Assembly: GCF_030848495.1 (NCBI RefSeq)
Contig: NZ_JAVDDT010000006.1
Span: 159,787 to 223,786 of the forward strand
From: Natronospira bacteriovora
GTDB lineage: Bacteria > Pseudomonadota > Gammaproteobacteria > Natronospirales > Natronospiraceae
Direction of reading: 5' to 3'
DNA length: 64,000 nt
A program made the position numbers and the translations under genes. Below the pieces are notes generated by a model, which was not told the origin of the DNA, did not search any database, and saw only the letters and a program-made list of their open reading frames with translations. Positions 52,864 to 60,817 of the stretch are shown one piece after another (position 1 is the stretch's first letter; the number at the start of each line of letters is the position of its first letter).

Positions 52864-53205
52864 ATGAGCCGAAATTACAACGACGAAAACCCCCTGGTCT
52901 ACGCGGCCGACTCTCCCATTCACGGCAAGGGCCTGTTTGCCCGCAAGACCATCCGCAAGGGCCGCCACATCGGCACCTATGAAGGCCCGGCCACCCAACG
53001 GGATGGCATGCATGTGCTCTGGGTCTACGATGAGAATGATGAGAACCCGGTCGGGCGCAACGGCAAGAATGTGCTCCGCTTCTGCAATCACAGCAGTGAC
53101 CCCAATGCGGAATTCGACGGCTTCGAACTCTATGCCCTGAAAACCATCCGAAAGGATGAGGAGATTACCTTTCACTATGGCGAGGACTGGGACGATCAGG
53201 AATGA
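52864..53205 (+). CDS. Minimal SET-domain protein (putative lysine methyltransferase)
   Basis: A 113-residue cytoplasmic protein that is almost only a SET domain, the fold of SAM-dependent protein-lysine methyltransferases. Motif order is right: GKGLFARKTIRKG at the start, RFCNHSSDPNAEF (the Asn-His motif of the SAM site) near residue 73, and DEEITFHYGEDW (the catalytic Tyr region) near residue 99. It lacks pre-SET, post-SET and zinc-binding cysteines. Bacterial stand-alone SET proteins are mostly uncharacterised. The ribosome site GAGGAAG is good. Confidence 0.85.
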   Translation: MSRNYNDENPLVYAADSPIHGKGLFARKTIRKGRHIGTYEGPATQRDGMHVLWVYDENDENPVGRNGKNVLRFCNHSSDPNAEFDGFELYALKTIRKDEEITFHYGEDWDDQE

Positions 53206-53260
53206 CTCCGGGCCTGCCCGCCTGATTCGGCCGATACTCGCCAGATAACGGGAGAGAACA

Positions 53261-53821
53261 ATGCAGATCGTGGGTATTGCCGGCAGCCTTCGGAAGGGTT
53301 CCTTCAATCGGCAGCTGCTCGAGGCCATGGCGGCCCTCGCACCCGAGGGGGTGACCATTGCCTGCCATGGCATCGAGGGGATTCCCGTCTACGACGGCGA
53401 CGTGGAGAATGACAGCGGCATTCCGGCCGCCGTGGAGACGCTCAAGGAGGCTTGCAGCAAGTCCGACGGCCTCCTGCTCGTGACGCCCGAGTACAATCAG
53501 AGCGTGCCGGGCCCACTGAAGAACGCCATGGACTGGATGAGCCGCCCGCCCAAGGACATCGGCAAGGTCTTTCGCGGCCTTCCGGTCGCGCTCACCGGGG
53601 CATCCGCCGGTCCCAATGGCAGTCGTGCGGCACAGTATGCCTGGCTGCCGGTCTTCCGCGGTCTCGGTCTTCAGCCCTGGTTCGGCGGGCAGCTTTACCT
53701 GCCCAGGGCGGGTGAGGCCTTCGACGAGGTGGGCCAGTTCAGTGATCCGGATATGCGGGATCGTGCTCAGCAATTCGTTTCAGGTTTTGCCCGATTCGTC
53801 GATCAGAACGGGAGGCAGTGA
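53261..53821 (+). CDS. NADPH-dependent FMN reductase family protein
   Basis: A 186-residue flavodoxin-fold reductase of the ChrR/YieF type. The FMN phosphate loop is AGSLRKGSFNRQLLEA, and TPEYNQSVPGPLKNAMDWMSRP contacts the flavin ring. Such enzymes reduce quinones, chromate or azo dyes with NAD(P)H and limit redox cycling. It overlaps the next gene by four bases if the GTG start of that gene is used. Substrate not determinable. Confidence 0.92.
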   Translation: MQIVGIAGSLRKGSFNRQLLEAMAALAPEGVTIACHGIEGIPVYDGDVENDSGIPAAVETLKEACSKSDGLLLVTPEYNQSVPGPLKNAMDWMSRPPKDIGKVFRGLPVALTGASAGPNGSRAAQYAWLPVFRGLGLQPWFGGQLYLPRAGEAFDEVGQFSDPDMRDRAQQFVSGFARFVDQNGRQ

Positions 53822-54360
53822 AGCGCATGAGACACTCGATGGTGGCCACCTCCATGCTGGCTGTCGCTCTGCTGCTGCCGCTTCTCTTCGCACCGGCCCA
53901 TGCCAGTGTGCAGATTCACGGCTACCAAGAGGTCAGCTCCACCGCAGCCGGCACCATCCGGGGCACCGGCCTGCGCCTGCGCTGGCTGGCAACTCCGGGA
54001 ACGCCGCTCGGGGGTGACTGGTACTTTCGTCCCGGCGCCGAGGTCACGGCGGGCCAGTTCCAGGACAGTCGTGAAACCCGGCGCTACTGGGAAGCGACCG
54101 GCCTTGGCCGACTGGAGTTTCGCGGCGAGTCCGTCGGCTTCTACGCCCAGGGGGGCATTGGTCGGCTGGAAATCAGCGGTGAGTATCAGGATCCGCTCAG
54201 CCCCGGCGCCCGGGTTTTCGAGGACAATGACACCCTGCTCAGTGCGGAAGTCGGTTTACGGCTCTATGAAGGCGTACGCATGGATGTGGGCCTGCGCTAC
54301 CAGCGCTATCAGGAGGCCGGGGTCGAGTTTCGCGGCGTCGTGGTCGGGCTGGGTTTCTGA
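53818..54360 (+). CDS. Small outer-membrane beta-barrel protein
   Basis: A 180-residue protein with a Sec signal ending near PAHAS and eight or so amphipathic strands ending in GLGF, a C-terminal aromatic barrel signal. Two starts: the GTG at 53818 overlapping the FMN reductase stop by four bases (GTGA, GGGAGGCA upstream), or the ATG at 53827. Coupled expression with the reductase is suggested by the overlap, but a functional link is not clear. Ends at a bidirectional terminator. Confidence 0.68.
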   Translation: MKRMRHSMVATSMLAVALLLPLLFAPAHASVQIHGYQEVSSTAAGTIRGTGLRLRWLATPGTPLGGDWYFRPGAEVTAGQFQDSRETRRYWEATGLGRLEFRGESVGFYAQGGIGRLEISGEYQDPLSPGARVFEDNDTLLSAEVGLRLYEGVRMDVGLRYQRYQEAGVEFRGVVVGLGF

Positions 54361-54363
54361 GTT

Positions 54364-54403
54364 AAAAAAACCCGCAGCGCCGTTAAGGCACTGCGGGTTT
54401 TCC
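54364..54403. terminator. Bidirectional terminator
   Basis: Stem CCCGCAG...CTGCGGG (54371-54377 with 54391-54397, extended inside by GCC/GGC) with As before and Ts after. It separates the convergent barrel gene (+) and the kamA-like gene (-). Confidence 0.88.
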
Positions 54404-54425
54404 ATCCGTCGGGCCGGATGGAGTA

Positions 54426-55802
54426 TCAGACCAGTTTCTTGCCTTCCAGGAAGGTGCGTGCCTCTTCGCACATCTGGCGATACTCGGCTTCGAAGAAGAA
54501 CTCCTTCTCACCGAAGGCCGGTTCCAGCTGATCCAGCCAGGTGGCTTCCGGATCGTACTTGGCGAAGAAGGGGCGCTGGACCCAGTCCGGATTGCGACCC
54601 TGGATGAAACGCAGCACGATCACCTTTTCGCCCTTCACTTCGGTCACGCCCTGAATTTCCACCTTGCCGGGCCCGGCGCTCATGGACGGTCCGCGAGCGG
54701 TGCGACCAAGGCCGGATACCTGTTGCATGGCTTCGCGGTAGATCTCCCAGGCCCGCACCAGCGGCACCTCGAAGTAGGCCTTGGCGCCGGTGTCCCGCTC
54801 CACGAACATGTAATAGGGAATCATGCCCAGGCTGACCTGCTCCTTCCACATGCGCGCCCACACAGCGGGATCATCGTTGATGTTGCGCAGCAGCGGCCCC
54901 TGGGTGCGAATCTCGGCACCGGTTTCGCGAATGCGGCGAATGGCCTCCCTGGCCACGTCCGTCTGCATTTCCTGCCAATGGTTGTAATGAGCCATGATGG
55001 CGACATGCTTGCCGGCATCCACCAGCTCCCGGAACAGGGCGAGCACGTCATCGGCGTCCTTGTCGGTGACGAAGCGATAGGGCCAAAAACTCAGGGCCTT
55101 GGTGCCGATGCGAATGGTCTGGATGTGCGCGTAGGCATCGGTGGTGAGCGGCTCCAGGTACTCCCGCAGCTTGCGGGTCTTCATGATCATCGGATCGCCA
55201 CCGGTCATCAGCAGGTCGCTCACCTGCTTGTTCGACAGCAGGTAGCTCTGCATCCGGGCGGCGTCATCGGCCGCGATCTTGAATTCCTGATCACCCACGA
55301 ACTGCGCCCAGCGGAAGCAGAAGGTGCAGTAGGAATGGCAGGTCTGGCCATTGGACGGAAAAAACAGCACGGTCTCGTTGTACTTGTGCTGCAGACCGTC
55401 GATCACTTCACCGTCGTCATCGGTGGGCAGGTTCATTTCCTTCTGCCCGGCCGGGTGCGGATTCAGACGCTCGCGCAGCTCGCGGGCCTTCTCCTTGATG
55501 GCCACCTTGTCCGCACCGTCACGATGCAGCGCCGCCATTTCCTCGTACATCTCCGGCGGCAGCATGTCCCGCTGGGGAAAGGTCAACTGATACAGGGGAT
55601 CGGCCGGCACCCTGCCCCAGTCGATAACGTCATTGATCATGTACTCGTTGACCCGGAAGGGCAGCACGCTGGACACCACCTTCATTTCGAAGACGGTATC
55701 CTCATCGAGCTGCGACAGATGCTCGATCTTGTCGAGATTCTTGTCGGTAAAGACCTTGAATCGACGCGGCTCGAAATCGCTTTCGGCGGTTTCACGGGCC
55801 AT
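54426..55802 (-). CDS. KamA-family radical SAM protein (lysine 2,3-aminomutase-like)
   Basis: A 458-residue radical SAM enzyme related to lysine 2,3-aminomutase. The cluster motif is CHSYCTFCFRWAQF (CxxxCxxC) near residue 150. The C-terminal region lacks the cysteines that bind zinc in the classic enzyme. It therefore belongs to a subgroup with unproven substrate (lysine, glutamate or a protein residue). Start choice: the ATG at 55802 has GAGGAAGG upstream; an ATG at 55835 is also possible. A long, hairpin-rich leader precedes it. Beta-lysine made by such enzymes can serve as an osmolyte precursor in halophiles, but no acetyltransferase (AblB) is adjacent. Confidence 0.88.
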   Translation of the reverse strand: MARETAESDFEPRRFKVFTDKNLDKIEHLSQLDEDTVFEMKVVSSVLPFRVNEYMINDVIDWGRVPADPLYQLTFPQRDMLPPEMYEEMAALHRDGADKVAIKEKARELRERLNPHPAGQKEMNLPTDDDGEVIDGLQHKYNETVLFFPSNGQTCHSYCTFCFRWAQFVGDQEFKIAADDAARMQSYLLSNKQVSDLLMTGGDPMIMKTRKLREYLEPLTTDAYAHIQTIRIGTKALSFWPYRFVTDKDADDVLALFRELVDAGKHVAIMAHYNHWQEMQTDVAREAIRRIRETGAEIRTQGPLLRNINDDPAVWARMWKEQVSLGMIPYYMFVERDTGAKAYFEVPLVRAWEIYREAMQQVSGLGRTARGPSMSAGPGKVEIQGVTEVKGEKVIVLRFIQGRNPDWVQRPFFAKYDPEATWLDQLEPAFGEKEFFFEAEYRQMCEEARTFLEGKKLV

Positions 55803-55862
55803 GCGCCCTTCCTCGATACTGGTCACCCTGGACATGGTCACCCCCATGCGTTCAGCAGTAAG

Positions 55863-56003
55863 CGGCTTTTTTTCAGCCGGAAACAACACCGCGGACCGGT
55901 GGCCCGCGGAAAAAGACGGAATATGGTAACAGCCGGGAGGGGCTCCCGGCCAATCCGAGTACTCACCTTGTTGGACAAGGCCTTGCAGCCCGGGTTCGCC
56001 GGG
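55863..56003 (-). promoter_or_regulatory. Structured leader upstream of the kamA-like gene
   Basis: Within about 140 bp there are five short hairpins: 55863-55879, 55889-55909, 55932-55950, 55966-55980 and 55989-56003. The palindrome CAAGGCCTTG (55976-55985) lets one arm pair either with 55966-55970 or with 55981-55985, so two alternative folds exist. This suggests RNA-level control but no known riboswitch was recognised. Confidence 0.4.
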
Positions 56004-56033
56004 AGATTCCAACACGCTGTTTATTAACGGATT

Positions 56034-56276
56034 TTAAAAGCGACTGCGCTCCAGATCGGAAAAACGGCGGCGCAGGTCCTCACGGCCGTCGGTAACGATG
56101 GTCTCCAGCGCCTCCACCCGGCGACGCAGCTGTTCCAGCTCCGCGAGCAACGCCTCCCGGGCCGCGTCATCGGGCTGGCGCCGACGTTCCTTCATCCAGT
56201 CCCTGATCAGTCCAGCCCCCAGGGCAGCGATCACAATGAACAGCACCATTTCGAATGGGCCGATTCCAATACTCAT
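56034..56276 (-). CDS. PspB-like small membrane protein with coiled coil
   Basis: An 80-residue protein: one hydrophobic helix (residues 8-25) and a charged helical tail (LLAELEQLRRRVEALETIV). This is the architecture of PspB, but the sequence is distinct from the PspB encoded at 57840. It lies 48 bp downstream of the 266-residue gene, at the end of the psp cluster. It may be an accessory stress-membrane protein. The ribosome site GGAGAAAAAGGA is good. Confidence 0.6.
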   Translation of the reverse strand: MSIGIGPFEMVLFIVIAALGAGLIRDWMKERRRQPDDAAREALLAELEQLRRRVEALETIVTDGREDLRRRFSDLERSRF

Positions 56277-56324
56277 TTTCCTTTTTCTCCGTGGTTCGTG
56301 ATGCCGATGTGGTAATCGCCTGTT

Positions 56325-57125
56325 CTACTCCTCCGCCGACGACACCCTGTCCAGCATTCCGTCGAGCGCAAGGCTGAATTTGCGCCGCTCGCGCCGCAGG
56401 GACCGCCGAATGTCCAGCAGCGCGACCACGCCGGCCGTGATGCCCAGCAGTGCCAGCAGCGACCAGCTCCACCACGCGCCGCCCAGGAAACTCCAGAGTA
56501 CCAGCAGGCCGATGCCAATGCCGATGCCCCAGCCGCCCATCCACCCGGATCGCTTGTCGCTCAAGTCGGCGGCAAGTCGAACCAGTACATTATCCCGGTC
56601 CCAGCGAATTAGATTGAGACTGACGGTCTCTGCCTCCACCAGCCTGTAGCGGCGACCACTGAAATCCGTCATTCGCTGAACCATGTCCCCCAGGTCACCG
56701 GAGGGCTCCCACACGGAAAGCCCGGGTGCACGACGGACGGGCTGCAGACTCTGCTCCTGTTCGAGCTGCTGCTCGAGGTCGGCCTGGACCTGCTCCCGGG
56801 TGCCCGATATCCGCCGCGTCACCGTGGCCATGGCGCCACCGAACAGCCAGGTCAGCAAGGGATGGTCTTCTTCATCGTCATGGAGCTGGCTACGGGCCTG
56901 CAGCTCGCTGAGCGCGGCCTGCACATGCTCCGCGGCAATACCCACGTCCGCACCAATCCGAATCAGCTCGGCTTCACTGAAGGCCGGTGGCTCACCGTCA
57001 CCCGTCAGACTCTGCAATTCGGCCGCGCGACGTATGATCCTTTCCAGTTCATCCGCCGTGTAGCGCGGGGCGACGGGATTCTCGGCAGCTGCCGCCTTCA
57101 GGTGACCGTCATCGATCGTGCTCAT
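56325..57125 (-). CDS. psp-cluster membrane protein of unknown family
   Basis: A 266-residue protein. Residues about 20-75 form a helical domain (YTADELERIIRRAAELQ, EAELIRIGADVGIAAEHVQAALSEL), followed by a beta-rich central part (about 90-190) and two adjacent transmembrane helices (about 197-235), with a basic cytoplasmic tail. I recognise no named family. It lies 23 bp after the second PspC gene and is presumably co-transcribed. A role as membrane-stress sensor or partner of PspC is inference from position. Confidence 0.65.
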   Translation of the reverse strand: MSTIDDGHLKAAAAENPVAPRYTADELERIIRRAAELQSLTGDGEPPAFSEAELIRIGADVGIAAEHVQAALSELQARSQLHDDEEDHPLLTWLFGGAMATVTRRISGTREQVQADLEQQLEQEQSLQPVRRAPGLSVWEPSGDLGDMVQRMTDFSGRRYRLVEAETVSLNLIRWDRDNVLVRLAADLSDKRSGWMGGWGIGIGIGLLVLWSFLGGAWWSWSLLALLGITAGVVALLDIRRSLRRERRKFSLALDGMLDRVSSAEE

Positions 57126-57148
57126 TTCCCCTCCCCCTCAGTGGCCCG

Positions 57149-57556
57149 TCAACGATCAAGGTGTCGGAATTCCCGGTCCAGCTCATAGCGATCGGAGGTC
57201 ACATAGCGCTCCATGCGCTGCAGCCGCCGTTCCAGGTCGCGGAAGCGGCTGCGAACCGTGTCCAGGGTACGGCTGGGTGAGTCACGCATGGATCGCCACA
57301 TGGCCTCTTCCTCCGCACCCTGGTACAGGGCCTGGGGCCGGCGCGGCAGGATCAGGGCCAGGACGATGTAGGTCACGACCACGAAGGGCGCAAAGAAGAA
57401 CAGGGCCACAATGGTGAGAAAGCGCACCCCGGCCACACTGATACTGAAATAGTCGCCCAGACCGGCGCAGACACCGGCGATCCAGCCGTTCTGCGGATCC
57501 CGGTAGAGCCGGGTGGGGCTTTGCTCGTCGCCATGAATATCGCGGATGCGGGTCAT
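57149..57556 (-). CDS. pspC: PspC domain protein with C-terminal coiled coil
   Basis: A 135-residue inner-membrane protein. The PspC domain (about 16-72) starts RLYRDPQNGWIAGVCAGLGDYF and has two hydrophobic helices; the tail is a coiled coil (RLQRMERYVTSDRYELDREFRHL) with the length typical of PspC. PspC senses membrane stress and releases PspF from PspA. It begins five bases after the previous gene's stop, so the genes are coupled. AGGAG lies upstream. Confidence 0.88.
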   Translation of the reverse strand: MTRIRDIHGDEQSPTRLYRDPQNGWIAGVCAGLGDYFSISVAGVRFLTIVALFFFAPFVVVTYIVLALILPRRPQALYQGAEEEAMWRSMRDSPSRTLDTVRSRFRDLERRLQRMERYVTSDRYELDREFRHLDR

Positions 57557-57561
57557 GTCAT

Positions 57562-57843
57562 TTACTCCTGTTCCAGGCCTTCGCGGGCCGCGGTTCGCCA
57601 GAAATCACGTTCTTCGCGCCGCCCGCGCCAGATCAGGCCCCGGCGCGGCAGCAGAAAGGCGGCCAGCAGGTAGGCGGTGACCGTGATGGCGGTGAAAAAC
57701 ACCAGACTGATCAGTGCCAGTACGCGAATTCCCCAAGGGTTGACGCCGATGCGGCCCGCCAGGCCGGCACAGACACCGAAGACCACACCCCACTCGGGGT
57801 CACGATAAAGGCCCAGCGGCCCTCTTTCCCTTGCCTGTGTCAT
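57562..57843 (-). CDS. Short PspC domain protein
   Basis: A 93-residue protein with only the PspC domain (GPLGLYRDPEWGVVFGVCAGLAGRIG, then two hydrophobic helices). The ATG at 57843 overlaps the pspB stop by four bases. The upstream in-frame extension is the pspB region in another frame and is not coding. It is a second PspC in the same operon, without the usual coiled-coil tail; the two may hetero-oligomerise. Confidence 0.82.
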   Translation of the reverse strand: MTQARERGPLGLYRDPEWGVVFGVCAGLAGRIGVNPWGIRVLALISLVFFTAITVTAYLLAAFLLPRRGLIWRGRREERDFWRTAAREGLEQE

Positions 57844-58070
57844 GGCTCCCTCCTTCGCCACTCGCGATTGTCCCGATCCAGAATCTCTTCCAGCGCCTGC
57901 ATGCGGTCTTCCATGCGGTTGGCGCTTTCCCACAGATCCGCGAGCATCTTTTCGTCGTCCCGCGACAGCCCCCGGGTCTGTTTCCACTGGGTGATGTAGT
58001 GGAGCAGCAGCCACAACGGTGCCACCAGCCCCACGAAGATGATCATCACCACCAGCATCAATTCCGACAT
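57840..58070 (-). CDS. pspB: Phage shock protein B
   Basis: A 76-residue inner-membrane protein. One N-terminal helix (LMLVVMIIFVGLVAPLWLLLHY) and a coiled-coil tail (ESANRMEDRMQALEEILDRD) match PspB, which with PspC senses inner-membrane stress. The WKQ...RGLSRDDEKML segment is the family hinge. It begins 42 bp after pspA. GGGGAGAGC lies upstream. Confidence 0.9.
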   Translation of the reverse strand: MSELMLVVMIIFVGLVAPLWLLLHYITQWKQTRGLSRDDEKMLADLWESANRMEDRMQALEEILDRDNREWRRREP

Positions 58071-58112
58071 GACTTGCTCTCCCCAGATGATTGTTCATGC
58101 CCGCGCCGCCGT

Positions 58113-58790
58113 TCACTCCGACTTCGCGCGTCCCTTCACTCTGGCCTTGAGTGCTTCCAGCTCGCTTTCCACCGACTCGCTGCTTTCCAGGTCGCGGAAG
58201 GCCTGGCGCACCTCGGACTCGCCACGCCCCATGTCCAGGGCCTCGGCTTCACCTTCCAGATGATCCAGGCGCTGCTCGTAACCCTCGAAGCGCGACAGGG
58301 CATCATCCAGGCGACGATCATGCACATGGCGGCGGGCCTCAAGGCGAGTGCTGGCGGCCTGACGCCGCTGGATCAGCGACTTCTGACGGCTGCGGGCGTC
58401 ATCCAGCTTGCTCTGCAGCCGCGCAATGTCCTCATTGAGCTGCTCCAGGGTAGCCCCCAGACGACCATCCTCCTCGTCGAGCGACACCATCTGCTCATCC
58501 GCCTGCTGCTTCTCCACCAGGGCGGCGCGGGCCAGGTCTTCCCGATCCCGGCTGACGGCCAGTTCGGCCTTTTTCGCCCAGTCGGCGGCTTCCTCGCGCC
58601 AGTGTGCAATGTGGCGCTGAACCGCCTTGCGATCGGCAATGGTGCGCGCAGCCGTCGACCGCACTTCAACCAGAGTATCCTCCATTTCCTGGATGATCAG
58701 GCGAACCATCTTCTCCGGGTCTTCCGCCTTGTCCAGCAGGGCGTGAAGGTTGGAGTTCACGATGTCACTGAAGCGGGTAAAGATGCCCAT
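58113..58790 (-). CDS. pspA: Phage shock protein A
   Basis: A 225-residue coiled-coil protein of the PspA/IM30 (ESCRT-III-like) family. The start MGIFTRFSDIVNSNLHALLDKAEDPEKM is the family N-terminal amphipathic helix; five further helices follow. PspA binds PspF and represses it in calm cells, and coats damaged inner membrane under stress. The start at 58790 has GAGG ten bases upstream. A sigma-54 promoter lies 52-68 bp upstream of the start codon. Confidence 0.95.
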   Translation of the reverse strand: MGIFTRFSDIVNSNLHALLDKAEDPEKMVRLIIQEMEDTLVEVRSTAARTIADRKAVQRHIAHWREEAADWAKKAELAVSRDREDLARAALVEKQQADEQMVSLDEEDGRLGATLEQLNEDIARLQSKLDDARSRQKSLIQRRQAASTRLEARRHVHDRRLDDALSRFEGYEQRLDHLEGEAEALDMGRGESEVRQAFRDLESSESVESELEALKARVKGRAKSE

Positions 58791-58841
58791 TGTTCGAATC
58801 CTCATTTCGTGCAAAACGGTTGTTGATCTGTCGCTACTGTT

Positions 58842-58858
58842 TGCAGGAGCCGTGCCAA
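58842..58858 (-). promoter_or_regulatory. Sigma-54 promoter of the psp operon
   Basis: On the minus strand, TTGGCACGGCTCCTGCA carries the GG (-24) and GC (-12) pairs with exact 10-nt spacing of sigma-54 promoters (TGGCACG-N4-TTGC, one mismatch at the first T). An AT-rich tract at 58868-58893 could be an IHF-type bend site for PspF. Confidence 0.85.
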
Positions 58859-58958
58859 TCCGTATTGCATTGATTTTTAAATGATTTTTATTATTCGCCT
58901 CCCGGACGCTTCGGTGTAGAATACCGATGATTGGTTAAATTGACCGGGAGATGGCGAA

Positions 58959-59990
58959 ATGGATCGGGAACGGAGCCAGGCCGACAGCGCCCTCATCGGG
59001 CAGTCCGCGGCCTTCCTCGATACCCTGGAGCACGCCTCGCGGGCGGCACGGCTGGACAAGCCCGTGCTGGTGATCGGAGAGCGTGGCAGCGGCAAGGAAC
59101 TGATCGCCGAGCGCCTGCACTTTCTCTCATCCCGCTGGGATCAGCCCCTGGTCCGCCTCAACTGCGCCACCCTGAGCGAGGGTCTACTGGAAACCGAGCT
59201 GTTCGGCCATGAGGCGGGCGCCTTCACCGGGGCCACCCGCCGCCACGCCGGGCGTTTCGAGCGGGCCGACGGCGGCAGCCTGTTTCTGGACGAACTGGCC
59301 ACCATCTCCCAGCGCATGCAGGAGCAGCTGCTGCGGGCGGTGGAATACGGGGAGTTCGAACGCGTGGGCGGGGACCGCAGCCTGCAGGCCGATGTGCGCA
59401 TCATCGCCGCCACCAATGCCGACCTGGTGGCCATGGCCCGACGTGACGAATTCCGCCCCGACCTGCTGGATCGCCTGGCCTTCGATGTGATCCGCGTTCC
59501 GCCCCTGCGTGAGCGGCGGGAAGACATCCTGCTGCTGGCCGAGCATTTCGCCCTGGGCATCACGCGTGAACTGGGGCGGCCCTATTTCGCCGGTTTCGCC
59601 GAGTCGGCCCGGCAAGCCCTGCTGGATTACCCCTGGCCGGGCAATGTGCGCGAACTCAAGAACGCCGTGGAGCGTTCCGTCTATCGACAGGCCGAGCCGG
59701 AGGCGGAAGTGGACACGGTGGTTCTGCACCCCTTCGGCTCTCCCTGGCGGGAACCGGCGTCCGAGGCATTGAGCGAGGCGCCGGCGGCGGCCAGGGAGGA
59801 TTTGGGCGCAGCGACGGCGGAACCGCTCCCGGCCCGGCTGGTGGAGCACCTGCAGAACCTGGAGAAGGGCTATCTTGAACGGGCCCTGGAGTACAGCCGC
59901 TTCAATCAGCGCCAGGCCGCGGAAAGGCTGGGGCTGAGTTATGACCAGTTCCGCGCCCGCCTGCGCAAGCATGGTCTGCGCCCGCGCTAG
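58959..59990 (+). CDS. pspF: Sigma-54 activator PspF
   Basis: A 343-residue transcription activator. The AAA+ domain has Walker A GERGSGKE near residue 41, the GAFTGA sigma-54 contact loop at 87-92 and FLDEL Walker B near 109; the C-terminal helix-turn-helix is about 315-343 (RQAAERLGLSYDQFRARLRKHG). There is no N-terminal regulatory domain, as in PspF, whose repression comes from PspA. It is divergent from pspA. The linker before the DNA-binding part is longer and Ala/Glu-rich. Confidence 0.93.
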   Translation: MDRERSQADSALIGQSAAFLDTLEHASRAARLDKPVLVIGERGSGKELIAERLHFLSSRWDQPLVRLNCATLSEGLLETELFGHEAGAFTGATRRHAGRFERADGGSLFLDELATISQRMQEQLLRAVEYGEFERVGGDRSLQADVRIIAATNADLVAMARRDEFRPDLLDRLAFDVIRVPPLRERREDILLLAEHFALGITRELGRPYFAGFAESARQALLDYPWPGNVRELKNAVERSVYRQAEPEAEVDTVVLHPFGSPWREPASEALSEAPAAAREDLGAATAEPLPARLVEHLQNLEKGYLERALEYSRFNQRQAAERLGLSYDQFRARLRKHGLRPR

Positions 59991-60149
59991 CGGCCGACGC
60001 GAATCGCCCGGCAATGCTCAGACCCACCGAGCTGCCCGCGTGATCCACGCTTTTCTGCTAGCCTTCACCAGACCCGCCTGCACGGGTTCGCTTCCACAAG
60101 GGGGAGTGGAAGCACACGGAAAACAACGATCTGCACTAAGGAGTAGGGA

Positions 60150-60710
60150 ATGAATAGAATGGGACGTTTACTCGCCGCCCTGGCGCTCACCCTGGCCATC
60201 CCGGGAACCGCCAGCGCCGTCAGCATCGGCTTCAATGTCGGTTTCGGCAATGGCACGCTGGAAGTGGACTATGACGCCTGGTACGGGGGTGGTGTCGAGG
60301 AATGGGACACGGATTACTTCCAGTTCGGCTTCACTCTGGATACCGGCCGCAAGGGGAGCCTGTTCAAGTATCGCCTGCATGCCGGCATCCACAACCTGGG
60401 AGATGGCACGGTGCCGGATGATCAGACCGGTATTGGCCTGGACAACCATTTCGGTTTCGTGCTCAACCGCAACGCGGACGTCAGGGTTTGGGCGGGGCCC
60501 TCGATCTATCTCGGTTTCAACGACGGCGATCTGGGCAATGGGGCCTATTTCGGCTTCGGCCCCACCCTGGGCCTCGACCTGCCGGTGGGTGGCAGCACAC
60601 TGGGCCTTGAGCTCAGCTACCGGGTGGCCGGCCATGTCTTCGATGACCTGGATGACTTCGCCAACACCACCTCGGAAGACGTATTCCTGCGCGCAGCCTT
60701 TCTGTTCTGA
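60150..60710 (+). CDS. Outer-membrane beta-barrel protein
   Basis: A 186-residue protein with a Sec signal (cleavage after TASA) and about eight amphipathic strands ending in FLF. Aromatic girdles and acidic turns (e.g. FNDGDLGNGAYFGFG) fit a small outer-membrane barrel. The ribosome site AGGAGTAGGG is strong. It ends at a good terminator. Function unknown. Confidence 0.72.
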   Translation: MNRMGRLLAALALTLAIPGTASAVSIGFNVGFGNGTLEVDYDAWYGGGVEEWDTDYFQFGFTLDTGRKGSLFKYRLHAGIHNLGDGTVPDDQTGIGLDNHFGFVLNRNADVRVWAGPSIYLGFNDGDLGNGAYFGFGPTLGLDLPVGGSTLGLELSYRVAGHVFDDLDDFANTTSEDVFLRAAFLF

Positions 60711-60732
60711 AGTCGACGCGTGATCAATGATG

Positions 60733-60768
60733 GGGTCCGGCCCTCCACGGAGACGCCGGACCCGTTTT
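60733..60768 (+). terminator. Intrinsic terminator
   Basis: A 9-bp perfect stem (60733-60741 with 60755-60763), 13-nt loop and TTTT, 22 bp after the stop of the barrel gene. Confidence 0.85.
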
Positions 60769-60817
60769 CATCGTGCTGGCCCGCTGCGTTGGCTGGCCAG
60801 ACCGGCAGCATGCCCGA

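Noticed and set aside
54426..55802. Identification as EpmB (elongation factor P modification)
   Set aside because: The protein is about 100 residues longer than EpmB, has a different cluster loop, and no efp or epmA gene is near.
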